A stretch of DNA of 11,432 nucleotides, from NCBI GenBank assembly GCA_018400515.1, contig JAGYMR010000069.1, positions 1 through 11,432 of the forward strand. Direction: 5' to 3'. Numbering within the stretch: the first letter of the stretch is position 1; every line of letters starts with the position of its first letter. The notes under the pieces are model-generated. The model ran no database searches and was not told the DNA's origin. It saw only the letters and a program-made list of their open reading frames with translations. Made by a program: the position numbers and the translations under genes. The stretch is from Tangfeifania sp. Its GTDB lineage: Bacteria; Bacteroidota; Bacteroidia; Bacteroidales; Prolixibacteraceae. Shown here piece by piece: positions 1 through 6,434 of this stretch.

Positions 1-25
1 CAGCTTTTTTCAGGTCCTCCTTCAT
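1..25 (-). CDS. Possible start of a minus-strand gene cut by the window edge
   Basis: An ATG on the minus strand at 25-23 opens a frame that stays open to the edge of the window and would begin MKEDLKKA. Only eight codons are visible, so no family can be named. It would follow the glycosyltransferase in the same direction after a gap of about 100 bases. Against it, I see no ribosome-binding site and no TAnnTTTG box in the gap. In its favour, the gap is AT-rich and has no other start leading to a longer frame. This is a guess from position and should be treated as such. Confidence 0.25.
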
Positions 26-124
26 GAGAAAATAATTTATTTTTTGTCTTGTTCTTTCAGCATTATAACATTAATTATATCGGTTATGTGTTCTGAGCCA
101 ATGCCCTTCCTCCCGGGCCGCTCT

Positions 125-1249
125 TCACCGCTTTTTATCCAAAATTTCCGTATACACAGCGGTCAGTTTTTTTGCATAAGCTCCGGGATGGAACATTCCA
201 GCCCGTTCATGCCCCCGTTGAATGAGCTGTTCCCTAAGAGTTGCATCATTCAGGAGGGCATTGATCTTATCACCGATCGCCTCCTCATCCCCGGGATCAC
301 ACAGCAAAGCTGCATTCCCGGCTGTTTCAGGAAGGCAGGAGGCGGAGGAGGTGACCACCGGACATCCGGCAGCCATGGCCTCGATAACCGGCAGGCCAAA
401 ACCTTCAAAAAATGACACATATACCGATAACGCTGCATGCCGGTAAAGCCCGGCCAGTTCCGCTTCAAGCAACCCGGAGAAAAAGAAAACGGAATTTTTC
501 AGCTTATTGTCCGCGATATACTTCTTCATCTTTAAAAGGTAAGAGGTGGAATTCCCTACGAAAACCACCGGCAAGTCAATGTTAGCGGCCTTTAATGCTT
601 TCAGCAGTCCCAATTGGTTTTTTCGTGGCTCAAGGGTTCCCACAGCCAAAATATAATTATCAGGAACCGCATTTTTTAAAAAAAAGGAACGAACATCCTC
701 CTGTTCATAAAACACGGGTGAAACCGGTTGATAAATGATCCTTGTTTTTTCCGGAGGAACGGGGAAAAAAGCTTCAATATCTTTTTTGGTCTGGTGGCTA
801 ATGGCAATAATGTAGTCGGCTGCATGGCAGGCATATTTTATCTTCCGGAAATAAATATGCCGGTCGACCGGCTTATAAAATTCAGGGAAACGCATAAAAA
901 TCAGGTCGTGGATGGTTACCACGGAAGGGATGCCGGTTTTACAGATCCCCCGGGGCAATTCATTGCTCAACCCGTGAAAAAGCTCAATCCCCTGTTTTTT
1001 CAGGCTCCCCGAAAGGAAAAAACTTCGCCAAAGCGGTTTTAACAATTTCAGTAAATGATTGGGGGGAAGGATCACCCTGAACCGGTCATAGGGATCAAAC
1101 AAGGCGGTTTTTCCCGTCGGTGTAAAAAGGGTATACACATTTTCCGGGAAAAATTCATGTAACGCATTCAAAGTATTCCTGCTGTAATTGCCCAGACCGG
1201 ATGCGTTCAGAAAAGCCCTCTTGGCATCGAAGCCGATCACTCTTTGCAT
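125..1249 (-). CDS. GT4-family glycosyltransferase (GT-B fold)
   Basis: This is a retaining glycosyltransferase of family GT4, 374 residues from the start chosen here. Such enzymes move a sugar from a nucleotide donor onto a cell-surface glycan, lipid or protein; the donor and acceptor cannot be read from sequence. The N-terminal half (to about residue 180) begins with IGFDAKRAF and a Gly-rich GLGNY loop, the usual acceptor-side start. The C-terminal donor half carries EPRKN (207-211) and the family E-x7-E motif inside FEGFGLPVIE (E282 and E290), followed by an AAGCPVV strand. No signal peptide or membrane segment is evident, so it probably acts on the cytoplasmic face of the membrane. An in-frame ATG five codons upstream (1264) is less likely, because a perfect -7 box overlaps it and homologues start close to the GFDAKRA motif. 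No other glycan genes are visible here. Confidence 0.9.
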   Translation of the reverse strand: MQRVIGFDAKRAFLNASGLGNYSRNTLNALHEFFPENVYTLFTPTGKTALFDPYDRFRVILPPNHLLKLLKPLWRSFFLSGSLKKQGIELFHGLSNELPRGICKTGIPSVVTIHDLIFMRFPEFYKPVDRHIYFRKIKYACHAADYIIAISHQTKKDIEAFFPVPPEKTRIIYQPVSPVFYEQEDVRSFFLKNAVPDNYILAVGTLEPRKNQLGLLKALKAANIDLPVVFVGNSTSYLLKMKKYIADNKLKNSVFFFSGLLEAELAGLYRHAALSVYVSFFEGFGLPVIEAMAAGCPVVTSSASCLPETAGNAALLCDPGDEEAIGDKINALLNDATLREQLIQRGHERAGMFHPGAYAKKLTAVYTEILDKKR

Positions 1250-1253
1250 AAAG

Positions 1254-1261
1254 CAAAAATA
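1254..1261 (-). promoter_or_regulatory. Bacteroidetes -7 box (TATTTTTG) before the glycosyltransferase
   Basis: On the minus strand the sequence reads TATTTTTG, a perfect TAnnTTTG match. It ends only four bases before the chosen ATG at 1249. If used, the transcript would be nearly leaderless, or the true start would lie further inside the gene. I see no TTG -33 element at the expected distance. Confidence 0.4.
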
Positions 1262-1313
1262 CAAAAAAGGGCGGGTTCATTCACCAGCGACAGGAAAAAA
1301 GCCTTTTCCGGGG

Positions 1314-2579
1314 TTAAACCGTAAAATTCTCCAGGTTGTTAAAATCGAGCGTTGAGAAATAGTCTTCGATGGTTTGGGGTCTCCGGATCTGAACCACCTC
1401 GCCGTTTTCACGCAACAACAGTTCGGCCGATTTCAGTTTCCCGTTATAATTAAACCCCATGGCATGACCGTGGGCCCCGGCATCATGAATTACAACCAGA
1501 TCGCCGGGTTCGAGCCGGGGAAGCATCCGGTTGACCGCAAATTTGTCGTTATTTTCGCAGAGCGAGCCGGTCACATCGTATTTTTGATCGTGGGGTTCAT
1601 CCGTTTTTCCCGGAACGGTAATGTGATGGTAGGCACCATACATTCCCGGGCGCATCAGGTTAACCATGCTGGCATCGAGTCCTGCAAACTGTTTGTAGGT
1701 TTTTTTTATATGAAGCACCCTTGAAACCAGATAACCGTAAGGTCCGGTAATGGCCCTGCCCGATTCAAAATACAATTTCAGGGGGGCCAGGTTATTGGCT
1801 ACGATCTTCTCCTCATATGCTTTTTTTATCCCGGCACTGACATATTCCATATCCACGGCTTTCTGGCCGGGTTTATAGGGAATACCGATGCCTCCGCCCA
1901 GGTTGGCGAAAGAAATGCGGACACCCGCTTTTGCGGCTGCTTCGGCAATCAGATTAAAAAGCAACTCGGCCGTTTCAATGAAATAATCGGGATCCAGTTC
2001 ATTGGAGGCCACCATGGTATGAACACCAAACTGTTTCACCCCCTTGCTCTTTAAAATCCGGTAACCTTCAATGATCTGTTCATGCGTAAATCCGTATTTG
2101 GCCTCTTCGGGGTGTCCTATGATTAGATTCCCCTCTTTCAAATCGCCGGGATTGTACCGCATGCAAATTGTTTCGGGAATGCCTACCTGTTCCTCCAGAA
2201 AATCAATATGAGAGATGTCATCCAGGTTAATAATGGCTCCCATCTCTTTGGCCTTCCGGAATTCTTCCGCCGGCGTATCATTGGAGGTAAACATTATCTC
2301 CTCCCCGCTCATCCCGACCCGCTTCGCCAGTTCCAGTTCAGCCTCCGAGCTGCAGTCGATTCCAAAATCCTCCTCCCTCAAAATTTTCATCAGAAAAGGA
2401 TTTGGTGCCGCTTTAATAGCAAAATATTCCTTAAATCCGTCATTCCATTCAAATGCCTTCTTAAACCGTCGTGCATTCTCCCGGATGGCCTTTTCATCGT
2501 AAATATGAAAAGGCGTCGGATGCTTTTCAATAATTTTTTCAAGTGCTTCTTTTGGTAAAGGGAATCTCTTTTCAGCCAT
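1314..2579 (-). CDS. lysA: Diaminopimelate decarboxylase-type enzyme, variant subgroup (LysA-like)
   Basis: This is a fold-type III PLP enzyme of the DAP/ornithine decarboxylase family, 421 residues, expected to decarboxylate meso-diaminopimelate to L-lysine in the cytoplasm. The N-terminal TIM-barrel domain holds the PLP lysine K56 in YFAIKAAPN, the phosphate loop GGGIG (228-232) and ESGR (272-275). The C-terminal beta domain has RPGMYGAYHHI (310-320), the conserved Cys-Glu pair in SLCENND (C341, E342) and Tyr in FNYNG (Y378). Two familiar motifs differ. The usual GLHxHIGSQ reads GVHTMVASN, so the His that normally stacks on the PLP ring is Met189. AGAY reads AGAH (H370). I recall similar sequences in other bacteria annotated as LysA, so this looks like a coherent subgroup and not decay. 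The start at 2579 is preferred over an in-frame start at 2612 because a -7 box sits between them. It lies downstream of the DapF homologue, on the same strand. Confidence 0.85.
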   Translation of the reverse strand: MAEKRFPLPKEALEKIIEKHPTPFHIYDEKAIRENARRFKKAFEWNDGFKEYFAIKAAPNPFLMKILREEDFGIDCSSEAELELAKRVGMSGEEIMFTSNDTPAEEFRKAKEMGAIINLDDISHIDFLEEQVGIPETICMRYNPGDLKEGNLIIGHPEEAKYGFTHEQIIEGYRILKSKGVKQFGVHTMVASNELDPDYFIETAELLFNLIAEAAAKAGVRISFANLGGGIGIPYKPGQKAVDMEYVSAGIKKAYEEKIVANNLAPLKLYFESGRAITGPYGYLVSRVLHIKKTYKQFAGLDASMVNLMRPGMYGAYHHITVPGKTDEPHDQKYDVTGSLCENNDKFAVNRMLPRLEPGDLVVIHDAGAHGHAMGFNYNGKLKSAELLLRENGEVVQIRRPQTIEDYFSTLDFNNLENFTV

Positions 2580-2600
2580 AAATATCTCGCTTTTATACTG

Positions 2601-2608
2601 CAAAATTA
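2601..2608 (-). promoter_or_regulatory. Bacteroidetes -7 box (TAATTTTG) before the lysA-like gene
   Basis: TAATTTTG on the minus strand is a perfect TAnnTTTG match followed by CAG. A TTG lies 17 bases further upstream (2628-2626), a reasonable -33 partner. The box is 21 bases before the ATG at 2579 and inside the longer reading of the frame, so it decides between the two possible starts. It also suggests that lysA can be transcribed independently of the upstream dapF homologue. Confidence 0.5.
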
Positions 2609-2709
2609 ACATTTACCGGAGAAATCAACGATTTAGGCGGTAGAAACAAAAAATGTTAGCGGAGAGTTAATAAAGTTACCGAGAATGGCAGTTGTCTGCC
2701 CGGTCCGGG

Positions 2710-3573
2710 TCATTCAAATCCATCCAGTAACTCCCTGCTCAGCCGTCCGCTGGCAATTTCCCGGACTGCTCCGGTCATCCGGATGTTCCAGGAATCATCA
2801 ATCTCTATTTGAAGGCATCCTCCCGGCATTTTTACCGACAGTTCCCGCCGGGTCAGCCCTTTTTTCACCATCACAGCTGCCACGGCACAGGAGGAACTTC
2901 CCGAGGCCAGTGTCCATCCCGCGCCGCGTTCCCAGATCATAATTTCCACTTCACCGGGGGCAATGACCCTGGCAAACTGAACATTGATGCGATTGGGGAA
3001 AAAGGAATTCGTTTCAATTTGAGGCCCAAAGGTTCTGACCTCGTCTTCATCCAGGTCCCCGTTTTTTATAATAATGCAATGCGGATTTCCTACACTGACA
3101 CAATTGATCAGATAATCTCTGTATTCGAGGTGAAGAGTTTCGTCCATACACTCCTCCCTGGAACAGTTCACCGGGATCGCCGTGGAAGTGAAAATGGCTT
3201 TCCCCATATCCACTTTTACCGAGCGGGCTTTCCCATTCTGTGTTTCAATGATCTCCGCCTGAACCAGACCACCCATGGTCTCAATGGTGAAGCGCTTCGA
3301 CTGGGCCACCCTGTAATCATAAAGGTATTTGGCAAAAATCCGAAGCCCGTTCCCGCTTTTCTCTGCTTCGGAGCCATCAGGATTCAGAATACGCAATCCA
3401 TAGTCTGCTTTCACACTCGGGACTTTTAACAAAATCCCGTCGGAACCGATGCCGTAATGGACATCACAAATTTTCCGGACGGCCTTTTCGGTAAGCTCAA
3501 ATCCAAGTTCCTTCTGACTCAGAACAATGTAATCGTTTCCCAGTCCGTGCGATTTTACAAAAAAGTTATCCAT
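2710..3573 (-). CDS. dapF: Diaminopimelate epimerase homologue with both catalytic cysteines replaced by serine
   Basis: This 287-residue protein has the two-lobed, PLP-independent DapF fold and nearly the usual family length. DapF interconverts LL- and meso-diaminopimelate with a pair of opposed cysteines. Landmarks are HGLGNDY (9-15), GIGSDG (41-46), NPDGSEAEKSGNGLR (64-78), GNPH (162-165), NVQF (197-200) and WERGAGWTLASGSSSC (214-229). The first catalytic Cys, normally in CGNG, is Ser73 (codon AGC). The second, normally in ACGTG, is Ser224 (codon TCG). The asparagines, His165, Glu215 and Arg216 that shape the site are kept, and the frame is intact, so this is not ordinary decay. C229 matches the usual non-catalytic cysteine of the GTGAC motif. 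Its place beside dapL and lysA argues for a role with diaminopimelate. Whether it epimerises is open; the gene symbol reflects family, not proven activity. A small hairpin without a U-run follows the stop (2687-2700). Confidence 0.85.
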   Translation of the reverse strand: MDNFFVKSHGLGNDYIVLSQKELGFELTEKAVRKICDVHYGIGSDGILLKVPSVKADYGLRILNPDGSEAEKSGNGLRIFAKYLYDYRVAQSKRFTIETMGGLVQAEIIETQNGKARSVKVDMGKAIFTSTAIPVNCSREECMDETLHLEYRDYLINCVSVGNPHCIIIKNGDLDEDEVRTFGPQIETNSFFPNRINVQFARVIAPGEVEIMIWERGAGWTLASGSSSCAVAAVMVKKGLTRRELSVKMPGGCLQIEIDDSWNIRMTGAVREIASGRLSRELLDGFE

Positions 3574-3588
3574 CGATTGCTTTTTTTA

Positions 3589-3596
3589 CAAAAGTA
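3589..3596 (-). promoter_or_regulatory. Bacteroidetes -7 box (TACTTTTG) before the dapF homologue
   Basis: TACTTTTG on the minus strand matches TAnnTTTG perfectly and lies 15 bases upstream of the ATG at 3573, giving a very short leader. No clear -33 TTG is seen. It faces the dapL promoter across a 144-base divergent gap, so the two genes could share control. Confidence 0.45.
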
Positions 3597-3658
3597 TTAA
3601 ACATCACCGATTCTGTTTCTTGTTCAGGAGATAAATTCACCGCTGCAAATTTTATTTT

Positions 3659-3666
3659 TACCTTTG
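3659..3666 (+). promoter_or_regulatory. Bacteroidetes -7 box (TACCTTTG) before dapL
   Basis: TACCTTTG is a perfect TAnnTTTG match followed by CAG, 51 bases upstream of the dapL ATG. The predicted leader of about 45 bases is purine- and A-rich with no Shine-Dalgarno sequence, as is common in Bacteroidetes. No good -33 TTG is seen at the usual spacing. Confidence 0.5.
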
Positions 3667-3717
3667 CAGGAGTTCATCAATAGCAAAAGAAGAATAAAAA
3701 AAATAAATTAAACATTT

Positions 3718-4947
3718 ATGGCACTCATTAACGAAAATTACCTGAAGCTTCAGGCGGGGTATCTCTTCCCGGAAATAGGGAGAAGGGTAAGCGAATTTAT
3801 CGAAGCAAACCCGGATAAAGAAGTGATAAAAATGGGCATTGGCGATGTAACCCAACCGCTGGTGCCATCGGTGGTAAAAGCCTTTCATGAGGGTGTTGAA
3901 GCGATGGGTAAAGCAGCGACCTTCAAGGGGTATGGTCCGGAGCAGGGATATGCGTTCCTGCGCGAAGCCATTTCAAAAAACGCCTATCAGGACCGCGGGG
4001 TCGATATTCCGGCGGACGACATCTTTATCTCCGACGGCTCAAAGTGCGACACAGGGAACATCCAGGAAATTTTCGGCCACGACAATAAGATTGCCATCTG
4101 CGATCCGGTCTATCCTGTCTATGCCGATACCACGGTAATGTCGGGAAAAACCGGTGCCTGTCAGCCCAATGGCCATTACGAAGGAATCATTTACATGCCG
4201 TGCACCCGGGAGAACGACTTTATTCCCGATCTGCCCACAGAAGCTCCCGACCTGATTTTTCTCTGTTATCCCAACAACCCCATGGGTACGGTCGCATCAA
4301 AAGAAGAACTTCAAAAATGGGTTAATTATGCCGCCGAAAACAACAGCATTATTCTTTATGATGCTGCTTATGAAGCCTTCATTACCGAACCCGGTATACC
4401 CCATTCCATATATGAAATCGAAGGCGCCAGGAAGGTAGCCATCGAATTCCGCAGTTTTTCAAAAACAGCCGGTTTTACCGGAACCCGGTGTGCCTACACC
4501 GTCATTCCCGACGAACTGGTTGCTTATGACAAAGCCGGAAAAGCCCACCCGGTAAAACCGCTCTGGAACCGCCGGCAATCAACCAAATTCAATGGTGTTT
4601 CCTATCCGGTGCAGAAAGCGGCGGCGGCTGTCTTTTCTGAAGAAGGGAAAAAAGAGGTTGCGGAAGTCATTGCCTATTACCTGGAAAATGCCCGAATCAT
4701 GAAAGAAAGCCTGCAGTCGGCCGGATACGAAGTTTTTGGCGGCGTAAATGCTCCCTACATCTGGGTAAAAACCAAAGACGGGATGAGTTCATGGGACTTC
4801 TTCGACAAAGTGCTCAATGAGGCCTATGTTGTAGGAACGCCCGGATCCGGATTTGGCCCGGCAGGAGAAGGCTATTTCCGTTTTTCCGCATTTGCTGAAC
4901 GTTCCAACACCATCGAAGCAATGGAACGGATCAGGCATTTAACATAG
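3718..4947 (+). CDS. dapL: LL-diaminopimelate aminotransferase (DapL)
   Basis: DapL is a fold-type I PLP aminotransferase that makes LL-diaminopimelate directly from tetrahydrodipicolinate and glutamate, bypassing the succinylase or acetylase steps. At 409 residues it has the expected length and characteristic start ([16 protein letters not shown]). Visible landmarks are the substrate-side [10 protein letters not shown] (69-78), [12 protein letters not shown] (105-116), CYPNNPMG (183-190) with the PLP-binding Asn, D215 in YDAAYEAF, the Schiff-base lysine K249 in RSFSKTAGF, and R388 in YFRFSAF for the substrate carboxylate. It is divergent from the dapF homologue, which fits the next expected step. 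The start is the only sensible ATG, directly after an A-rich leader. A strong bidirectional terminator follows. All key residues are intact, so flux into LL-diaminopimelate is well supported even though the neighbouring epimerase homologue looks altered. Confidence 0.97.
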   Translation: MALINENYLKLQAGYLFPEIGRRVSEFIEANPDKEVIKMGIGDVTQPLVPSVVKAFHEGVEAMGKAATFKGYGPEQGYAFLREAISKNAYQDRGVDIPADDIFISDGSKCDTGNIQEIFGHDNKIAICDPVYPVYADTTVMSGKTGACQPNGHYEGIIYMPCTRENDFIPDLPTEAPDLIFLCYPNNPMGTVASKEELQKWVNYAAENNSIILYDAAYEAFITEPGIPHSIYEIEGARKVAIEFRSFSKTAGFTGTRCAYTVIPDELVAYDKAGKAHPVKPLWNRRQSTKFNGVSYPVQKAAAAVFSEEGKKEVAEVIAYYLENARIMKESLQSAGYEVFGGVNAPYIWVKTKDGMSSWDFFDKVLNEAYVVGTPGSGFGPAGEGYFRFSAFAERSNTIEAMERIRHLT

Positions 4948-4964
4948 CCACTTTTTTTAAAATG

Positions 4965-5002
4965 AAAAAAACCATTCCCCGGAAGAGGAATGGTTTTTTT
5001 TT
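4965..5002. terminator. Bidirectional intrinsic terminator between dapL and the aminotransferase
   Basis: An inverted repeat pairs CCATTCC (4972-4978) with GGAATGG (4987-4993) around an eight-base loop. The left arm is flanked by a run of A (4965-4971) and the right arm by a run of T (4994-5002). It therefore reads as a GC-containing stem plus U-tract on both strands. It lies 17 bases after the dapL stop and just past the stop of the converging aminotransferase gene, so one element can end both transcripts. Confidence 0.9.
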
Positions 5003-5019
5003 GTTCTCCCGGAAAGAGA

Positions 5020-6252
5020 TCAATCAGGAACCTCTCTGCTGGCTACCTTTTTTTTTACTTTACTTCCGGGATACACCTTCAATGCCTCTTTCAGTATTTT
5101 CAGGCAGACCGCCAGGTCTTCCCGCTTGAGCACATAGGCAATCCGCACTTCATTTTTTCCCTTACCGGGAAGGGTATAAAACCCTGAAGCAGGAGCCAGG
5201 TACACGGTCTGCTTTTTGTATTCAAAATCGGAGAGCAGCCAGGCACAAAATTTTTCGGCATCATCCACCGGCAGGCGGGCAACCGTATAAAACGCTCCCA
5301 TGGGGATGGGAGAATAAACCCCTTCGATGCGGTTCAGGCCGTCGATCAGAAACTTCCGCCGGTTCACGTATTCATTGTAATTGTTCAGCATGTATTCAGG
5401 ATCGGCGTCGAGCGAAGCTTCTGCAGCAATCTGCCCGATAAGGGGCGGACTCAGGCGGGCCTGACAAAATTTAAGCACATTGCGCTTTACCTGTTGGTTT
5501 TTGGTGATCAGCGCCCCAATGCGCAGCCCGCATTCGCTGTAACGTTTGGAAACGGAATCGACCAAAACCACATTTTGCTCGATCCCTTTCAGGTGAAAAG
5601 CCGAGATGTAGGGCGATCCGGTGTAGCAAAATTCCCGGTAAACCTCATCCGAAAAAAGGTACAGATCGTATTTCTTTACCAGGTCGCGTATTTTATTCAT
5701 CTCCTCCTGGGTATACAGATACCCGGTGGGATTATTGGGATTACAGATCATAATGCCCTTGGTTTTGGGCGTGATCAGTTTTTCGAACTCCTCCACGGGA
5801 GGCAAGGCAAACCCCTCCTCTATATCGGCAGCAATCGATTTAATAACCGCCCCGGCAACAATGGCAAAAGCTTCGTAGTTGGCATACGCAGGTTCCGGAA
5901 CAATGATCTCATCGCCGGGATCAAGGCAGCTCATAAAAGCAAAGGTAACCGCCTCGCTGCCCCCTGAAGTGACAATAATATCATCTACCCCGACGTCAAT
6001 CCTGTATTTATGGTAATAGGTTGCCAATTTCTCGCGAAATGAAAGAATCCCCTCACTGGGGGTATATTCCAGAATCTTCCGGTCAATATTTCTTATGGCC
6101 CTGAGCGCCTCCGGCGGGGTAGGCAAATCGGGCTGCCCGATATTTAAATGATACACCTTGGTTCCCCGCTTTTTTGCTTCCTCGGCCAGCGGTGCTAGTT
6201 TCCTGATCGGTGAATCAGGCATGGCCAGTCCTCTCTTTGAAACTGTTGGCAT
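5020..6252 (-). CDS. Class I/II PLP aminotransferase (AspC-like)
   Basis: This is a 410-residue fold-type I aminotransferase of the broad aspartate/aromatic/alanine group. It moves an amino group between an amino acid and a 2-oxoacid in the cytoplasm; the substrate cannot be fixed from sequence. Motifs are NIGQPDLPTP (37-46), YTPSEGILSFRE (63-74), TSGGSEA (95-101) for the PLP phosphate, CNPNNPTG (170-177), D202 in SDEVYREF, the Schiff-base lysine K236 in DSVSKRYSECG, R244 in GLRIG, and R370 for the substrate carboxylate. The C-terminus ends in a short basic tail (KVKKKVASR) beyond the normal fold. The ATG at 6252 is supported by a -7 box 26 bases upstream. It converges on dapL and diverges from alanine dehydrogenase, so a link to alanine or aspartate metabolism is plausible but only inferred from position. 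Confidence 0.92.
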   Translation of the reverse strand: MPTVSKRGLAMPDSPIRKLAPLAEEAKKRGTKVYHLNIGQPDLPTPPEALRAIRNIDRKILEYTPSEGILSFREKLATYYHKYRIDVGVDDIIVTSGGSEAVTFAFMSCLDPGDEIIVPEPAYANYEAFAIVAGAVIKSIAADIEEGFALPPVEEFEKLITPKTKGIMICNPNNPTGYLYTQEEMNKIRDLVKKYDLYLFSDEVYREFCYTGSPYISAFHLKGIEQNVVLVDSVSKRYSECGLRIGALITKNQQVKRNVLKFCQARLSPPLIGQIAAEASLDADPEYMLNNYNEYVNRRKFLIDGLNRIEGVYSPIPMGAFYTVARLPVDDAEKFCAWLLSDFEYKKQTVYLAPASGFYTLPGKGKNEVRIAYVLKREDLAVCLKILKEALKVYPGSKVKKKVASREVPD

Positions 6253-6277
6253 GTTGAAAATTATAATTTAAAAAATG

Positions 6278-6285
6278 CAAAGATA
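6278..6285 (-). promoter_or_regulatory. Bacteroidetes promoter (TATCTTTG) before the aminotransferase
   Basis: TATCTTTG on the minus strand matches TAnnTTTG perfectly. A TTG (6306-6304) lies 18 bases upstream, close to the spacing usual for the -33 element. The box is 26 bases before the ATG at 6252. This is one of the better-formed promoters in the window. Confidence 0.55.
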
Positions 6286-6315
6286 CAAGTATCAATTTGA
6301 AAACAATAGATATTA

Positions 6316-6399
6316 AAAATTTTCAGTTGTGAAAAAAAAGGGTGGATCCGGTAATCCTTTCTCAATTCTTAAGATTTATCATATTTTGAAAATTTTCTG
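6316..6399. promoter_or_regulatory. Paired AT-rich repeat in the divergent ald/aminotransferase control region
   Basis: An 11-base element occurs twice: AAAATTTTCAG at 6316-6326 and AAAATTTTCTG at 6389-6399, with one mismatch. The copies are 73 bases apart, close to seven turns of B-DNA. The second copy is part of a perfect 10-base palindrome, GAAAATTTTC (6388-6397), which sits between a TTTG and the ald -7 box. An 8-base palindrome TCTTAAGA lies between them (6367-6374). The arrangement could bind a dimeric regulator on one face of the helix; Lrp/AsnC-type proteins control ald in other bacteria. AT-rich intergenic DNA produces such matches by chance, so this is tentative. Confidence 0.25.
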
Positions 6400-6404
6400 C
6401 TGCC

Positions 6405-6412
6405 TATTTTTG
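6405..6412 (+). promoter_or_regulatory. Bacteroidetes promoter (TATTTTTG) before ald
   Basis: TATTTTTG matches TAnnTTTG and lies 22 bases upstream of the ald ATG. A TTTG at 6385-6388 is 16 bases upstream, a slightly short but possible -33 partner. The leader would be about 15-20 bases and has no Shine-Dalgarno sequence. Confidence 0.45.
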
Positions 6413-6434
6413 AAGAAATAATAAGATTGTAAAA

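Noticed and set aside
1293..1309. Small A/T-rich stem just after the lysA stop
   Set aside because: Six weak pairs with no U-tract following; not convincing as a terminator.
2687..2700. Hairpin GGCAG-TTGT-CTGCC just after the dapF homologue
   Set aside because: The stem is only five pairs and has no T-run on either strand, so it is not called a terminator. It is mentioned in the dapF entry.
2809..3429. 206-codon plus-strand frame opposite the dapF homologue
   Set aside because: Antisense of a well-conserved gene, with no recognisable domain, promoter box or ribosome-binding site.
2710..3573. Idea that the dapF homologue is a decaying pseudogene
   Set aside because: The frame is full length, the binding residues and second-shell motifs are intact, and only the two catalytic positions are changed, both to Ser. 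Random decay would not give this pattern.
5494..5967. 157-codon plus-strand frame inside the aminotransferase
   Set aside because: Antisense shadow; the minus-strand protein has all aminotransferase motifs over the same bases.
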